64,000 nucleotides of DNA from Keithomyces neogunnii (Eukaryota > Ascomycota > Sordariomycetes > Hypocreales > Clavicipitaceae). Location: NCBI GenBank assembly GCA_020975405.1, contig JAIOWQ010000004.1, positions 1,178,001-1,242,000 on the forward strand, read 5' to 3'. Under the pieces are notes generated by a model. It ran no database searches. It was given only the letters and a program-made list of their open reading frames with translations, and was not told the origin of the DNA. The position numbers and the translations under genes were made by a program. Below are positions 42,515 through 55,254 of this stretch, piece after piece (within the stretch, counting starts at the first letter, position 1; every line of letters starts with the position of its first letter).

Positions 42515-45500
42515 CTTGGTATATTGCCAATTATACCGTCGTTTGATGTAGAGTGAGTGTTGATTTCAAGTTGTAAAAGAGGATATCAAAAAGATCAAAT
42601 CCAGTTGTGATACGAAGTGAAGGGTAGTCAAAAGGAAACGAATGACTTTTGACAATGAGAGTATTTCAGACAGAAAATGAAGAAGGAAACAAAATTCGAT
42701 GGAAGCAAAGAGATGATGAGAAGATGGGACAGAAGAAGTGCTGTGGTATTGGGAACTTGTACCATCTATATACTGGCTCAAAGGCTTCTCAAAAGACCCG
42801 GCACTTACACAGACAAACTCAGCCCGACACGCCGGGGCGTGGGTTTCCAACAAAGACCAACGCTTGGGTGGCTGTGCCCAAGGACCGCCGTCGCCACAGG
42901 GGACATAGGGATATGTTAAAGCTCGCGGTATGATACGGCATCATGGCGGCCAGTGTCCAATGATGGACTCTTCCACAACTGGACGTCGCAGTGGCGTGGC
43001 AAAAGGTGGTGTGGTGGTTTGTGCTTGGGTCCAGTGCCCCAAATCCATGTCATTTGGATGTCACAGTTGAGACGCCCTGAGCCTCTTTGCGCCAGGGGCT
43101 GGCGTCCCGCCTTGAAACCAGGGGCCACCCTGCTTTTGGGCCGAACGACGGTGGCCACTTGGCCAGGTGGTAGGCGCCAAGCAACCTGATTGATCTGCCA
43201 TTCAAATGAGCCGCTGGACATGACTGTCCCCAAGCGCACAAAGCTGAGATGGTTCGCTCTTGTTGCTCGAGCTTTGTTTTTTTTTTTTTTTTAGCGAGAA
43301 CGCCGCATATCTGCTCTTGCTGTACGGAGTATGTTCCTCACTAACATGATACGAGTCGTTTGTGAGGCATTTGCGAGCAATCTCTTGCCGCTGGGGAAAC
43401 AGTCTGGTCCGAGGTTGGCTCTTCAGTGACGAGGGCTCTTCAGCCTATCCAGGCACCAACAGCGGTTCTAAAAATGGGAAATGAGCCGGGGAACCGAAGA
43501 CGACGTCCTGAAAAGGGCAATCAGTAATATCTCGACCTCGCCACGGTCTCCTTTGGTCTCCATTTTCCGGATTCACCGCAACGGTTCTAGTGGTGCCTTA
43601 TCAATCAATCAATCATGAATCATGAATGGAAAGAGGACCTTGATCACGGAGACTACCCAGCAATCTGACATTAGGCGCCACGGCGAGGCCACAACTGATC
43701 TTGGGACACGGCCATGCCAAGAAGTGCTTTTCTTTCTTTGGCAGACAAAAGGCCGCCCCATCAGCTGATGTGTGGGAATACCTACCTAGGTAGACAGACG
43801 GACCCTGTCGCCTGGCAGTCGATAGCCGCTTGTCCTTCAGGTGGTCCCGCAGGCCCCTTTGGCTCATTGAATCTGTTAGTAATGGGCTGTGGCTGGCCCC
43901 ATGATGGTTCGCTGAGAGGTATTGCAATTGTGTAATTTTGTATTTTGTAATTTGGCAATATTGCATGTAACATGCTGTCATCGCTTCGTCTGGTCGGTGG
44001 TTGAACAAAGGCTGCAGATCCGGGATGAGACCAGACGCGCAATTTTAATGCCCAGCTTTCTTTTCATGCTTCTCTCGCCAATCGTTGCAAGCTTCCCCGA
44101 GAGGGATTTCGGCGGGTACGTGTGACATGGGCCACTACGTACTTAGGTACTGTAAGTATGTCCAATGGCCGTGGATGCTGATGGACTGGTGTCGGGAGAT
44201 GGCCAAGAGAGTGGCCAAAGGCTGCCAAAAGAAGCGCAAGCATGGGGCCAGCGTCAATGACTCAAACAGGGCCGCGGGCTGCTGGCGGAGACGGCTGCAG
44301 GAACCCAGGGACGAGAGCGGCAGGAGCCAACCACCGTAACTACCTATGGACCTTGAAGCATCATCTTCAGGTGGCCGCTTAACCCAATATGTGGAGAAGG
44401 AAGTGCCGTCCCAGTTGCCAGTTTGGTCAGCCAATCCTCGATGTCTCCCGTTGATGTTTTCTCTGCAGGACACTTTGCTCGCCGCCAAGATCCGATTCCG
44501 CACGCCATTCGTTCTTCCCAAGGTACCCAGGCGACGCGTAGAATGTCTCTCTTTGTCTCATACGTCGCTCCGTCCCTTGTTTGAGCCAATCAACAATAGC
44601 CGTGCCCAACACATGGGTCGCTTCTTCCTTTCTCTCTCATTGCTTTCTGCCTTTGAAGTATTGTAAATGGCGGCCTCACCAGTGCTATTGATGCTGTCTC
44701 AGATCGCCGTGAGCCGTTGATGCTATTTGTGGCTCAAAGGCCGTCATTCAGAGTCCCGAAGCCCTCAGAGTCCCCAGGGATTGCTGCCTCAAGTTGCTGC
44801 AAGTCGCCGCAAGCAACAAGAAATTTCTTCGTCCCTGCTCCTTGCAGGCTGAGCAACCAACCCCCCCCCCCCCCCGGGCCTTGACCGAGTTTGGGCAAGA
44901 GAGGTCATGGACTCTGTCCAGGTTTACGCAGTAGACGTCGAGGCATTCGTGTCAATGGTAGACTAACAGGGGTGGCTCAGTTAAATCCCAGTGCATCAGT
45001 CACGATTATCGGTAGGGTTTGGGCTCAATGGAGCGTCGAGAATTGTTCCCTGGGCAGACCACGGTTGTTGCATTCTACTGTCCTACTGTCAGGCCAACCT
45101 TTGCACTCTGTTTTCCTGCCTCCTGGTTTATGCGACGCACAAGTCTCCAAGACACTGGATGGTCAAAAAGCTTGTCGTGAGACAGGTTTGACGGAGCATG
45201 GAGCCTGTTTCAATATCAGCCACATGTGCAATTCACACGAACACTCCCCACGGGTGCACAGACACCAGTGCTCTCAGTTCTGTGGGGTTGCCCGGGTTTC
45301 ATCACGTCGCCGTCCCGACTTTCGGATGTTGTGCGAAAATGGCGGCCACCTCTTGTTCTGCAACCTTTCTGACATCAAGGCCAAGGCTCTATTTCAGCAT
45401 TTCTACATCTTGTTCGCCCAAGTCGCCACAATGCACAACCTTGTGCACTTGCTGAGTAGAATGTTACTTTGCAGCACCGGGAACTATTTGGGAGCCAGCG

Positions 45501-48274
45501 CATGCCTGCGGCTCGCTACCACTTGGTCATTGTTAAACGACTGAGAGACTACGGATGTCAAAGCACTGGAAACTACCCATCTGAGATGCTCGCTCGTGCC
45601 ACGCGAGAAGTTAAAGTCACGCTCAGTTTTCATGCCTTGGGAGATTCGCCCATTTGCCCATTTGCCCATTCCCCCATTGCTCAGGCGAATTAGATACAAA
45701 GAAAGACGAAAGACTTGGTCCAATGAGTTGTGACTGGCGTATTCCAGATGCGGCTAGATCTGCGTGCCTGTTCCAAAATAGTCCAACCGCTTTGTCTATA
45801 AAGTGGGCGTTGATGAATTCAGGGGTCACTACTCAATGGGGAAGCCGACAGGGGTTAACTTGGTGTAAGGCTGGCTCGTGTTTGAAGTTCCGGTGGACGC
45901 TTTGACAGGCCATTCTTGGCGGCAATTTGGCTCAGCCCTCCACAACTGTCAATGGATGATGGGCTTGTCGTTATTCCTCGCGTCATCGACACTCGTGGCC
46001 AAGCGGCTTTCAGTTCATTTTTGCTTGGGGAGTCTTGGGTATTGCCCAGAATGTCTGCGCAGCCACGAGATATATAATTAAACGTGCTTGGCAACTCATG
46101 AGTCATGGCCCTCGGAATCCGAAACGACGGTAGGTTCGTCTGATTCTTTGCTTGGAAGGAAAAATCAGTGTCGGTCCACTCCGTACAAACACACGGCGCA
46201 CTGACGCTTGATGGGTCCATGGTTTCTTCTTGATTGTTCCATGCTCCATTCCTTCAGTTAAGGCTGCTGACCTTGGCTTTGGGCTTGTTGTGGCTCAATC
46301 AGGGTCCGGAGTAGGAGGCTCAACTCGATCAGAATAGTCAATTTGAAACGAACCACAGCCCAACCAAGAGGCCCCCTTGGGCCCACAAGTTATTTTCACC
46401 ACCGTTCGGTCGAGGCAGGATACATGCATACGATACGATACTTGCCCGTCGCTCCGACTCAGTGCGCGAGCGGGGTGGCTTGATAATATGCATGGCTGTC
46501 GGGACGCAGCTGAGGTACCGCGGCGATACCGCGGCATGGGAATTGGACCATCTGGCCCGCTTCTGCCGTTTGCTTGTTGTTGGGGTTTCAAGTTACGAGC
46601 GCCTGAATTGTCCTCTCGGCTCAAGCCACCGAGGTATTCATGCAGGTCTTGCAGGCACCGAAAGAGCGAAGCATGAAAAGAAGCCTGGGTTCTTTTTATT
46701 CTCTTTTGTTTTGTCGCCTGCGCCTCGTTCCGGACCAGTCAGCCATGTCAGATGAGGCGCATAAAGCAACGAAGCGGACAACGTGCCTCTTTTGTGACAC
46801 TTGCCGGCGTAGCTGGCATCGTGGGATATATGTCAGGTGGTATAGTGCTCCTGGACATGCTGACTTGCTACACATATAATAATGCCGCAGCAGATGAGAA
46901 TCATGCTCACGCAACTACAGCCTGGGTGACCTCAGATTTGCATGCTTGACAGCACTGGTACCTTTCGATGCGGACAATGATGTAACGTCATGTAAGGGGT
47001 TTGCATCATGAGGCCCTTTCTCGTCTCTGCAGCGTTGCAGATTGTGAGACTGCAGCCGCTTCTTCACACCATGCCGGAATCCCAAAAGAATATGCTTGGC
47101 CTAGCAGGCCAACATGGCCAAGACGTGACAAACCGAAAGCCCCTAGCTACCGCTCGTGGGCAAAATGCTCAGTGCTGCCGCCAAGTGCAGCCGAAATGAA
47201 GGCAACGGCAAAGTTGCAGTATCAAAGACTGGAGGCGAAATAAATGATCAACTTTTCCGCGCAAGCAAAGGGGTGTACACTCCAGAGCGCAATACAGTGG
47301 TACTGCTACCGAGACGCCTTTTTGACGTAACTTGGGTTGCAGCTGCGACTTCCATGCTGCTGCCCCTGTTGCATCTTCCTACCGCCCTCGGCAGGAAGAT
47401 TCATGCCCGGTCCATGGCGTGACGGTGGGAAGAAGTATTTCAGGTACCTGTGCAGTTCTCTGCCCTCTTTCAGTGCAGTGGCAGGCTCTCTCAGCCTGTG
47501 CTCTTTAGACGTTGAACTTGTCGCAGACTTGGTCAAGAATAGAACGAACCATGGCGCAGGCTGGCCATTATCAGCATCGTTCAGTCAAGTGTCATGTGTG
47601 AGGCGAGTGAAGCTGTTGAAACGGCCAGTCAAATAAACGAGACCTGTTACGTGCCACACAAGACCATATCCAAACTACCGCATAAAAGACTTTCAAGGCA
47701 ACGAAATCGGTAAAAATGGCCCCGTCATGTGCCAAGTTGAGAATAGCTACCCTATAGCCGTCTGCAAAAGTTTGACCAGCGACGCAACATCATGTTCAAT
47801 AATGATGTCTACAAACACAGCATCTGCACGGCAAGGGCAAGAATAAAAGCAGGAGATGAATCAAGAGCGGCAACCTTTAATGTAAGTTGGCTATCAAGGT
47901 ATGCGTGTAGCGTTAAATCATATAACAAGTCCACCGAGTGAGACAAGGTGTCGTCTGTAGTCTGCGACGACACTGATGACCAACGCCCACACAACACAAC
48001 AAAGAATCCAAGACAAGATCATGACAACGTTAGCGATGAGCAAGCCATCGAAGCGACTCTAGCTGCAAAGATACAACAAGGAAAAGGGGGAAATAGAATC
48101 CCACGAGGCATAACAAAACATTCTGTACCAGTATCCAATAGTTTCGTCTCCGCAGCACTTCTAATCATCAAGCTGTAGAGCCCCTGCTACTACCCTGTAC
48201 GTGTGGGGAGCCAGCGGGGCTTGGAACGACGACAGCCGAGCCCGACTGCCGGTGTATTCAACGAGCGCCAGGGC
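42515..48274. other. Gene desert, 5.8 kb
   Basis: No family-like protein on either strand, no transposase or reverse-transcriptase fragment and no terminal repeats that I could see. Its first part is the adhesin promoter. Low-complexity patches include T-runs near 43276-43292, a C-run near 44860-44876 and CCCATTTG units near 45650-45672. The longest open frame (44891-45544) lacks an ATG start and looks random. Confidence 0.5.
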
Positions 48275-48602
48275 TTATGCCTTCTTTTTAAGGACAAGAA
48301 CCAGCTTCTTGCCACGGTTGGGCGGAGTGGTAACGGCCGGCTCGTTGCCACGCGCGGTGCGTCGCACGGCACATGGAGGAGTGTAGGAGGGGGCTGGTGT
48401 ACAGATCAGCATGGTGCAACGTGGACATGCAAACTGTAGAGTGCCACTTGCGGGCTTCATTGGTAGCCTCGGCCGATTCAGAGTCATCCGGCCCAATGAG
48501 CTCGGCTTCGATGGCAAGGCGTTCAGCCCTGGCATCATCGAAGCAGGTACATGTGCGGGCCGAACCGCAATGGTTGACCCGGCACTCGCCACAGATGGCC
48601 AT
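48275..48602 (-). CDS. Small Cys-rich protein (89 aa) with a GC-AG intron
   Basis: Not recognised. Exons 48602-48452 and 48393-48275 are joined by a 58-bp intron with the GC-AG donor GCAAGT, a GCTGAT branch-like site and a CAG acceptor. This is the only join I found that links a credible start to a credible end in frame. The start ATG has the context CACCATGG. The product begins MAICGECRVNHCGSARTCTC, with CxxC-like pairs that could bind zinc. An acidic middle follows (IEAELIGPDDSESAEATNEA), then Pro-rich sequence and a basic end (NRGKKLVLVLKKKA). No signal peptide. Downstream of Vms1 on the same strand. Confidence 0.55.
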
Positions 48603-49598
48603 GGTGTGCAAGGTTGTTTGCACAAGGATCGTGTGTAGTCAAAGGTGCTTTTGCTACCACAAGGCTTCAAGGTATGGTGAAGATCAAGGTCAAGTTCAAG
48701 GGACTGGCTTGAGAGGATGGGGACGAGAGGGAAACATGTCGAAAACAAGCAGGAAGACGGCCTCAATTTATACCTTTCCTCCCAGAGCTCAGACCAGCCT
48801 GGGAGGCGAATTGCTGAGCTGTTCCCTCTCTGGAACCGGCTTGAACTTGTTGAGAATGCCCAGCAATGCTGGGCAGCAAAGGATTGTGCCTCGAGCTCTC
48901 TCTGATGTCGACTGAACAGCTTCTTCGAACGCCTGGGCAATCCACTATGTGCCCGATAGTGACGAATAGCGTGCCGCCTCTCCATCCAACTACTTAAAGG
49001 CCTGGCTGTTTGGATCCTGTTCACACTCTGTTCCGGCACTTGGCCGGGTCTAAGAGACGGCAGAGCAGTCAGATGGTCTGGCAGATGTGTGACACTGCCG
49101 ACAAGGCCTGGTCCCTGGTGCTTCTATTGGCGGGTCTGAGGGAGTTGCGGCAAGGTTGTTGAGTAGGTCGGTGGAATGAGAAAACACATGGGCCAAGAGA
49201 CGTGGCCTTGTGTGCTCCCACACTCCTATTGAGAAGAGTGTTGTTCCTTGATCGTGCTCTTGGGGCCGTCATGAGCTTGATGTTGTGGGGGATGTATTCC
49301 GAGGTGCCATTTTGGTGGCTCCCATCGCGAATACGACATTCCAGCGTAACGATTGATCTGTCTGCCGTATCCCTGCTCTTGATCCGGAGATCCATTTCTC
49401 GTGTGACGACGGCCATCTTGTCCACCACACCACGCTGCGTCCGCTCGCTGGGGGAGGGGGGGAGAGAGGAAACATGGTAGTCGGTCGTGGTCCACCTTTG
49501 TACGACCAGTACACCTGGCAGGAGTAGACGCAAGACTTGGGCATTTCGGCCCAGGGAGACATTTCGCAAGCCGCGAGGTTTATTCAAAGTCGGGGGGG
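48603..49598. other. Intergenic: Vms1 3' end and upstream of the 89-aa gene
   Basis: About 1 kb. A minus-strand frame at 49069-49587 begins just after the Vms1 stop but has no family character. Nothing else seen. Confidence 0.5.
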
Positions 49599-51578
49599 TT
49601 AAGCCTTCATCCTCCGTAACCGTTCCTCTGCCGCCCTTGCCCTCCTTTCTCGGTCCAGTCTCATCCTCATTTCCGGCGTCAAACCCCTCGCCTCTTCCTC
49701 TCTTCGCTCCTGAGGCGTCTTTGCCACGACGGAACCCAGGATATTCCCCTTGGGCTTCCTATCAGCTACCTTGGGACCCTCGATACGTAGCCGATCCTCT
49801 TCAGCTTTCCTCCTCTCCGCCTCCCTCTTGCCAGCCTCTGACTTGTCACGCTCATCCCTCCGATCAGCATCTGCTCTAGTCATTGACGCGGGAACCCTGG
49901 CCGCATCCCAGGCCCATTTGGCCTCTCCCAGTTCCGAACGAGCCACACGAAAAGCGTCACGTGTTGCTCTGTCACCTGCTAGCTCGAAGGGTGTTTTGCC
50001 GTCGCCGTTTTGGGCAGACGGATCTGCGCCCCCACGTACGAGAAGACCAAGTACAACTGTGGCCGAGTTTTGGGACGCTGCGAGGTGAAGTGGTCGAGGA
50101 GCATGGTGATTTTGCTCCCGGGGTTGGAACTCAAAGTCGACGTTGAGCCTGTTATTAGATAGGTAGGACAATAATGCAGGAAGTTTTGAACGCCGAATAA
50201 ATGCTTGCAGTTGTGACGTATGCAGGAGAGCTGTCTCTTCCTCATCGGACAGCTTTGGCTTGGAAGGCTTTGGACTGGCGGCCTTGGGGGCTGCCTGTAC
50301 CGGCTCCTTTACTTCCTTGGCCGGGTCAATCTCCCTCACCTTTAGCCGCGTCAGCTCAATAAAGGACCGCATGAGTTCATTTTGGGTGGCACGTCTTGTG
50401 CTGAAGGGGAATCCCCGAAGTCTAGCATCACTTGACTGGAGGACCTGGCCGTCGTAGGGTCCAAAAATCGTCCTTCGATTCGTGACGCCCGTCGCCCGCA
50501 CGAAAAGAAGCTCAGAAGTGTCCAACAAAGCTTTCCAGTCGCGTAGTAGTGCCCGAACATCATCCACCAGAGCCTGCTCGTTGTATCGTCGTAATGTTGA
50601 ACCCGCCGAGTGAGCGGCCCCCTTGGCATTGTCGTTTGCTGATTGGGAACCACCCTGCTTTCTTCGAGTAGTATATCGGTGAAAGGTCTTGTGAGCCAGT
50701 ACGGTGGCCTCTCTGTTCATGGTAGTAGTCCCCCTTGAAGCTCTCGGAGCCAAGGAAACGACCATGGCAGCAAAGTGACCCCCGCCAATCATGCAGAGAA
50801 AAATGTGCGGTCCCTTGTATGCGACGGGTGGTAGTGTCCCATCTTTGGTTGGTTTGGGTATCGAGATAGCCTCCACTTGCTTCTTCCGTAGAACACTGAC
50901 AAGATCAGAATCTCCTTGTTCTTCTCCTGTCAGGATGGCGCGGTATAGACCAAAGAAGTGGTTCTCTGGCAGAACGGGCGAACTGAACCAAATCAATGGC
51001 GGTTTCCCACGGCTTCCTCGCCCTGTGCTCGACTCGGATGCATCTTGATAATCATGGTTGTCTTTTTCGTCAGATAACCGAGCCTGCCTCTTCAACAATG
51101 CCATCAATGTCGAGTCCTGGCGGCCATCATCGTCCTCCTCCGAGTCTTGGGAATCTGAACCGGAAAGCGACTCGTCGAGGTCGCCTATCAATTTGTCAAA
51201 CTCAGCCTCCGAGACAGGTTTGCGATTGCGTATTTTTTGCTTCAGATTATAGTGGTGAAAATCAGACTTGAGATGGCTCCGCTGGTCCAGGAGCGACGAA
51301 AAGGCAATGCTGCAAAGGGAGCATGACTGCGATCCAACGAGGTTTTCTGTAGATGCGTCGGAAAATTTCTCGCTCGGCGTCCGAGTAATCTCTTCATCGA
51401 CGGCCGGGATGCTGTCCGAATCCGGCTTGAGAGTCAAGCTCTCCAGGACTGTGCCGGGCAGATCGTACACTGGGGACAGCTTGTTTGTTAGCCTTGACCC
51501 CAAATGTCTGGTGGGCGGGGGCAGAGAATACAAACCGTAGAGCGGCCGTCGGAGGACGTCATCACTTTTGGTCGCCAT
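49599..51578 (-). CDS. vms1: Vms1/ANKZF1, peptidyl-tRNA hydrolase of ribosome quality control
   Basis: Vms1 releases stalled nascent chains from 60S-bound tRNA and works with Cdc48. The 659-aa single-exon protein has an N-terminal C2H2 finger (C86, C89, H102, H108) and an acidic linker at about 135-180. A VLRF1 release-factor-like domain occupies about 190-400, with GGSQ at 309-312, where Q312 is the expected catalytic glutamine. An ankyrin pair lies at about 470-540 (PLHLAASQN, GKTPFELAGD). The charged helical tail contains RERRARAAEER (643-653), an exact R-X5-AA-X2-R VCP/Cdc48-interacting motif. Domain order and length match the fungal family. The start ATG is well placed. Confidence 0.95.
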   Translation of the reverse strand: MATKSDDVLRRPLYGLYSLPPPTRHLGSRLTNKLSPVYDLPGTVLESLTLKPDSDSIPAVDEEITRTPSEKFSDASTENLVGSQSCSLCSIAFSSLLDQRSHLKSDFHHYNLKQKIRNRKPVSEAEFDKLIGDLDESLSGSDSQDSEEDDDGRQDSTLMALLKRQARLSDEKDNHDYQDASESSTGRGSRGKPPLIWFSSPVLPENHFFGLYRAILTGEEQGDSDLVSVLRKKQVEAISIPKPTKDGTLPPVAYKGPHIFLCMIGGGHFAAMVVSLAPRASRGTTTMNREATVLAHKTFHRYTTRRKQGGSQSANDNAKGAAHSAGSTLRRYNEQALVDDVRALLRDWKALLDTSELLFVRATGVTNRRTIFGPYDGQVLQSSDARLRGFPFSTRRATQNELMRSFIELTRLKVREIDPAKEVKEPVQAAPKAASPKPSKPKLSDEEETALLHTSQLQAFIRRSKLPALLSYLSNNRLNVDFEFQPREQNHHAPRPLHLAASQNSATVVLGLLVRGGADPSAQNGDGKTPFELAGDRATRDAFRVARSELGEAKWAWDAARVPASMTRADADRRDERDKSEAGKREAERRKAEEDRLRIEGPKVADRKPKGNILGSVVAKTPQERREEEARGLTPEMRMRLDRERRARAAEERLRRMKA

Positions 51579-51984
51579 GGCAGCGGTTCGGGCCCAGAGC
51601 GGTTTGGGATTTGCTTGTCGACGAAGCTCTGCAGTCAGAGCTGCTGGCAGTATATAGTCGTCGTGTGAAGTTCTGAGTGGGAATTTTCAGGCTGAGTCAA
51701 TCGGCGAAGCCCCACCATCGAGTTGCAGTGACGTTGTGGCTGGCTCGGAGGAAATGGCTGGTCACTTGTAGTAGGCTACTAGCAGCTGGCGGTTTAGGTT
51801 TCCATCATGACGACTGGAGTCACGACTCAGTGTCTTCTCGCCCGCCAGTTCAGCATGCATACTTAAATACGGCCCGACAGCCACGAAAATGTAATTATTG
51901 GCGCTCCAACAAGTCACAGGCTGGCCACGAAGCACAGCGGAGAGAGAAGCCGCCATTCAACATTCTTCCAGTCTACCTGTGCAT
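51579..51984. other. Short intergenic region
   Basis: 405 bp holding the Vms1 promoter and the beta-galactosidase 3' end. No feature recognised. Confidence 0.6.
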
Positions 51985-54900
51985 CTAAATGTGCTCCAGC
52001 TCGAATCCAAAAGACACATCTCTACATCTAACCATTAGGTCTTCCCTTACGGCCGGTCCACAAGCCCCCGTTCCTACGCCAGCGACTTCAACGTCCAGCC
52101 TCAGCAAAGTAGCATCCTCCTCCACAAGATCCGGGGGATGTCTAGCAGCTTGGATAGTTTCTGCGCTATGGCGACTGGCAACAAAGCTGAAGGTGGCGTC
52201 GTCCCCAATACGCCGAGCCCGAACACCACACGGCCGAGGCTGGGACCTTGTCAGACTCACCCACCGCGTATCCATCCTATTGCCATTCTCTTGAGGAACA
52301 TCATAAGGCGTGTCTAGCTCGGTGACTGAGTCGACTTGCCAGATGCCGATACGCTGAGACGACTTTTTATCAGGATAGCTTTCTCCTGGTCCGCGCCCGA
52401 ACCACTTTGCCTGGCCCAGCGCCTTGTTCAGACGCAGGTTGAGGCCGATGCGAGGGATGTGATCGGGTGCAGAACCAGATGCACGCAGCCGCTTGACATT
52501 GATGCGGAGCAGGCCAGTGCTGGTCACGGTGTATTCAATCTCACAGTCAAAACCCCAAGCAAGAACTGGCGGCGTGATGAAGGTGTGCGCCTTGATAACC
52601 ACACGGTCCTGTTGACAAGTGTCGACGCGGAACGAGCGAAGTTGACTGGTGAGTTGGTCGACCCCGAAGCGCTGCCAGTATGGCAATGACTGGGGGACAT
52701 CGTTATCGGTGGCAGGTCTCCAAAATGACGGATACACAGCTGCTCCGACCGCCGGGTCCGTTTCCAGGATTTCTTGGCCATTTGCAGCCCAGCGTTGGAG
52801 AAGACCGCGGGCGCCATCAAAGCAGTACCTAAAGTTGAGTCCTTGAACTGCAATGGTGGCACCTTCGGATGACACTCGAAGCTTGGAGGACAGCTTGTTC
52901 AATGCCGCCAATGGTGAAGCTAGCTTGACTGCTGGTTGCAGTCGATGCTGAAACCACGCCACTTCGTGATCTGAACCGGCCCAACAAGTCTCCCGGCCAA
53001 GCCTTACCGAAATGGTTAGGTAGACTTCCTTGCTGCTCTTGAAATTCGATACGGCATCGGGAAGCGGAATGCAACTCGTACAACCAGGCTGCACCAAAGG
53101 CAGATCCAGGCCGCCAGACGCAACTATATGAGAACTAAGCGCGGTGAGCAGTCTTGCAAGACTTTAGCCGCCAAAGAAGGTGCACACTTACTCTTCACCG
53201 AACTCCTCCACTTTGAACGTGGCAGTCAAGTGGCTCAAGTCGGAAAAGTTGTAGCAGTTCTCAACTGCTAGTTTGCCATGCTCCTCCACCTTGAAGCGCA
53301 CAGGGTGGTTGATGGCTTTAAACTCGAGCAACCCATGTGTCGGGCGGTGTTGGCTATTCAACAAGCCGTCCATGACGAAGGTGCCATCATTAGGCCTGTC
53401 TCCAAAATCACCTCCATAAGCATAATAGCCAGCATCTTCTTTCCACAGTCCGTGGTTTGCCCATTCCCAAATGAAGCCGCCTTGCAGTCGGGGATACTGG
53501 CGGAATGCATTTTCATAGTCTTCCAGCCATCCCGGTCCATTACCCATGGCGTGGGCATATTCACACAAGACGATGGGCTTGTCAAACTTGCCGTCAACCA
53601 CCCCTTCTTCTTTCACAAGCTTGGTGAGCCGTTGGATAGATGGGTACATGTAACTGTACATGTCCGCCGTTTCGGCATGGGCATCTCCCTCATAGTGGAC
53701 CAGCCTTCCGGGATCGACCTTCTTTGCATACGCGTACATTGCCTTGTGGTTGTCTCCGTAAAAGGCTTCATTGCCAAGACTCCAAATAATCACACTGGCA
53801 TGGTTCTTGTCTCGCTGGATGAGAGACTCCATCCGGTCAAGGTACGCAGCTTTCCACGTCGGGTTGTTGGTAGTAAATTGGGCGGCCTGGGGGAAAGCCA
53901 GCTTCTTCCGCTTCTCGTAGTCCATTTCTTCGGGGATATCCAGCGGTCGCGCAACCGCGTCGTAGAAGCCGTGGCATTCAAGGTCAGCTTCGTCCATGAC
54001 CCACAGTCCCAGCTCGTCGCACAGATCGAGCAGCTGTGGATGGTTGGGCTGATGAGAGCACCGCAAGGCGTTGAAATTGTGCTTCTTCATGAGGATGAGG
54101 TCGCGCTTTGCAAACTCCAACGGCACGGCACGGCCAAAATGAGGATGATGCTCATGCCGGTTGGTTCCTCGCAAATGGATTCGGACACCGTTGACCGTCA
54201 TTAAGCCATTCCTGACCTCAACCTTTCGGAAACCGATGCGCTGTCTGACCGTCTGCCCGTGCGGAGCGCAGGTCTCGCTACTGAGCTTAATGTCCACATT
54301 GTACAGGCACGGTGTCTCGGCAGTCCACTTGCGGGGACTCGGAACCTGCAACTGCACGTATGGCTTGGTGTTTCCCGCAGGGACGGGAATATCAGCAGCA
54401 GACGCAAGCAGACGGCCGCCGTTCTTGTCAAGCTCAGAGACTGAAATGGATAGCTTGCCCGCAGTCTCGGTGAAGCAATCGACAGTGGCTCCCAACGTGG
54501 CGTGCTCGTAGTCTTGGTCCAAGTCGGTTTCAAGGAACCAATCTTGAATTCTGCTACTCTTGCCAAAGGCTATTAGATGAACGTCACGGAAAATTCCTGC
54601 ATGGCTTAGCTCCTGGGACAGATAGACAGCTCACAGACGGGCCAACCTACCAGACAGCCACCACTGGTCCTGATCCTCCACGTACGTGCCATCGCTCCAC
54701 TGATAGACCCTGACGACAACTTGGTTGGCACCAGATCTGTCAACGAAATCTGAAATGTCGAATTCCGAAGCATTTCTGGAACCCTGGGCGTAGCCAACTA
54801 GGCTTTTGTTCACCCACACATGATAGGCGCTGTCCACACCGTCAAATCTTAGCCTCAGCTGGCAATCAGCGTCCCAGGCTGATGGTACTTGAAAGGTGCG

Positions 54901-55254
54901 TCGATACGTGCCCGTTGGGTTTTCCGTGGGCACGTATGGCGGACAGACGGGTATGGGAAATTGCACATTAGTGTACCAAGGCTTGCCGTGGCCTTGTAGC
55001 TGCCAGTGACCAGGCACCATCAAGGTCCCCCAGGAAACCGGGGCCGAGGAGCTGGCGGGATCTGGCGACTCTGCCGGACAAGAGGCCAGGTGGAAATCCC
55101 AGTTGCCATTCAATAGCAGCGACGTCTCGGGAATGTGATAGGAGCGAGTGGGCAGACAATTCCTCCGGAAGACAGTCTCGTTGCAGTAATCTGGACGAGA
55201 CTCGTCTTGCTGCAGGGGCAGGCCCTTGGACTGAAAGGCAATCTTGTCACCCAT
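51985..55254 (-). CDS. bgaD: Intracellular GH2 beta-galactosidase (LacZ/BgaD-like)
   Basis: Hydrolyses lactose and other beta-galactosides. Exons 55254-54651, 54596-53192 and 53134-51985 give 1052 aa, close to E. coli LacZ (1024). The jelly-roll sugar-binding domain contains NRLP-like RNCLPTRSYHIP and VPGHWQLQGHGKPWYTN. The next junction gives WWLSG-IFRDVHL, exact for the family. The TIM barrel holds the acid/base Glu478 (SLGNEAFYG) and the nucleophile Glu547 (VLCEYAHAMGN). The C-terminal domain (WFGRGPGESYPDKK, DVPQENGNR) is complete. There is no signal peptide, so it is cytosolic. It is divergent from an MFS permease, the arrangement known for bgaD-lacpA in Aspergillus nidulans; the symbol is given on that basis. 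Confidence 0.95.

Noticed and set aside
44891..45544. 217-codon plus-strand ORF in the gene desert
   Set aside because: Starts without ATG, and shows no motif, signal or family-like pattern.
42515..48274. Possible transposon remnant
   Set aside because: No terminal repeats, target-site duplication or transposase/reverse-transcriptase fragment could be seen.
49069..49587. 172-codon minus-strand ORF just after Vms1
   Set aside because: Probably 3' untranslated or spacer DNA; no protein character recognised.
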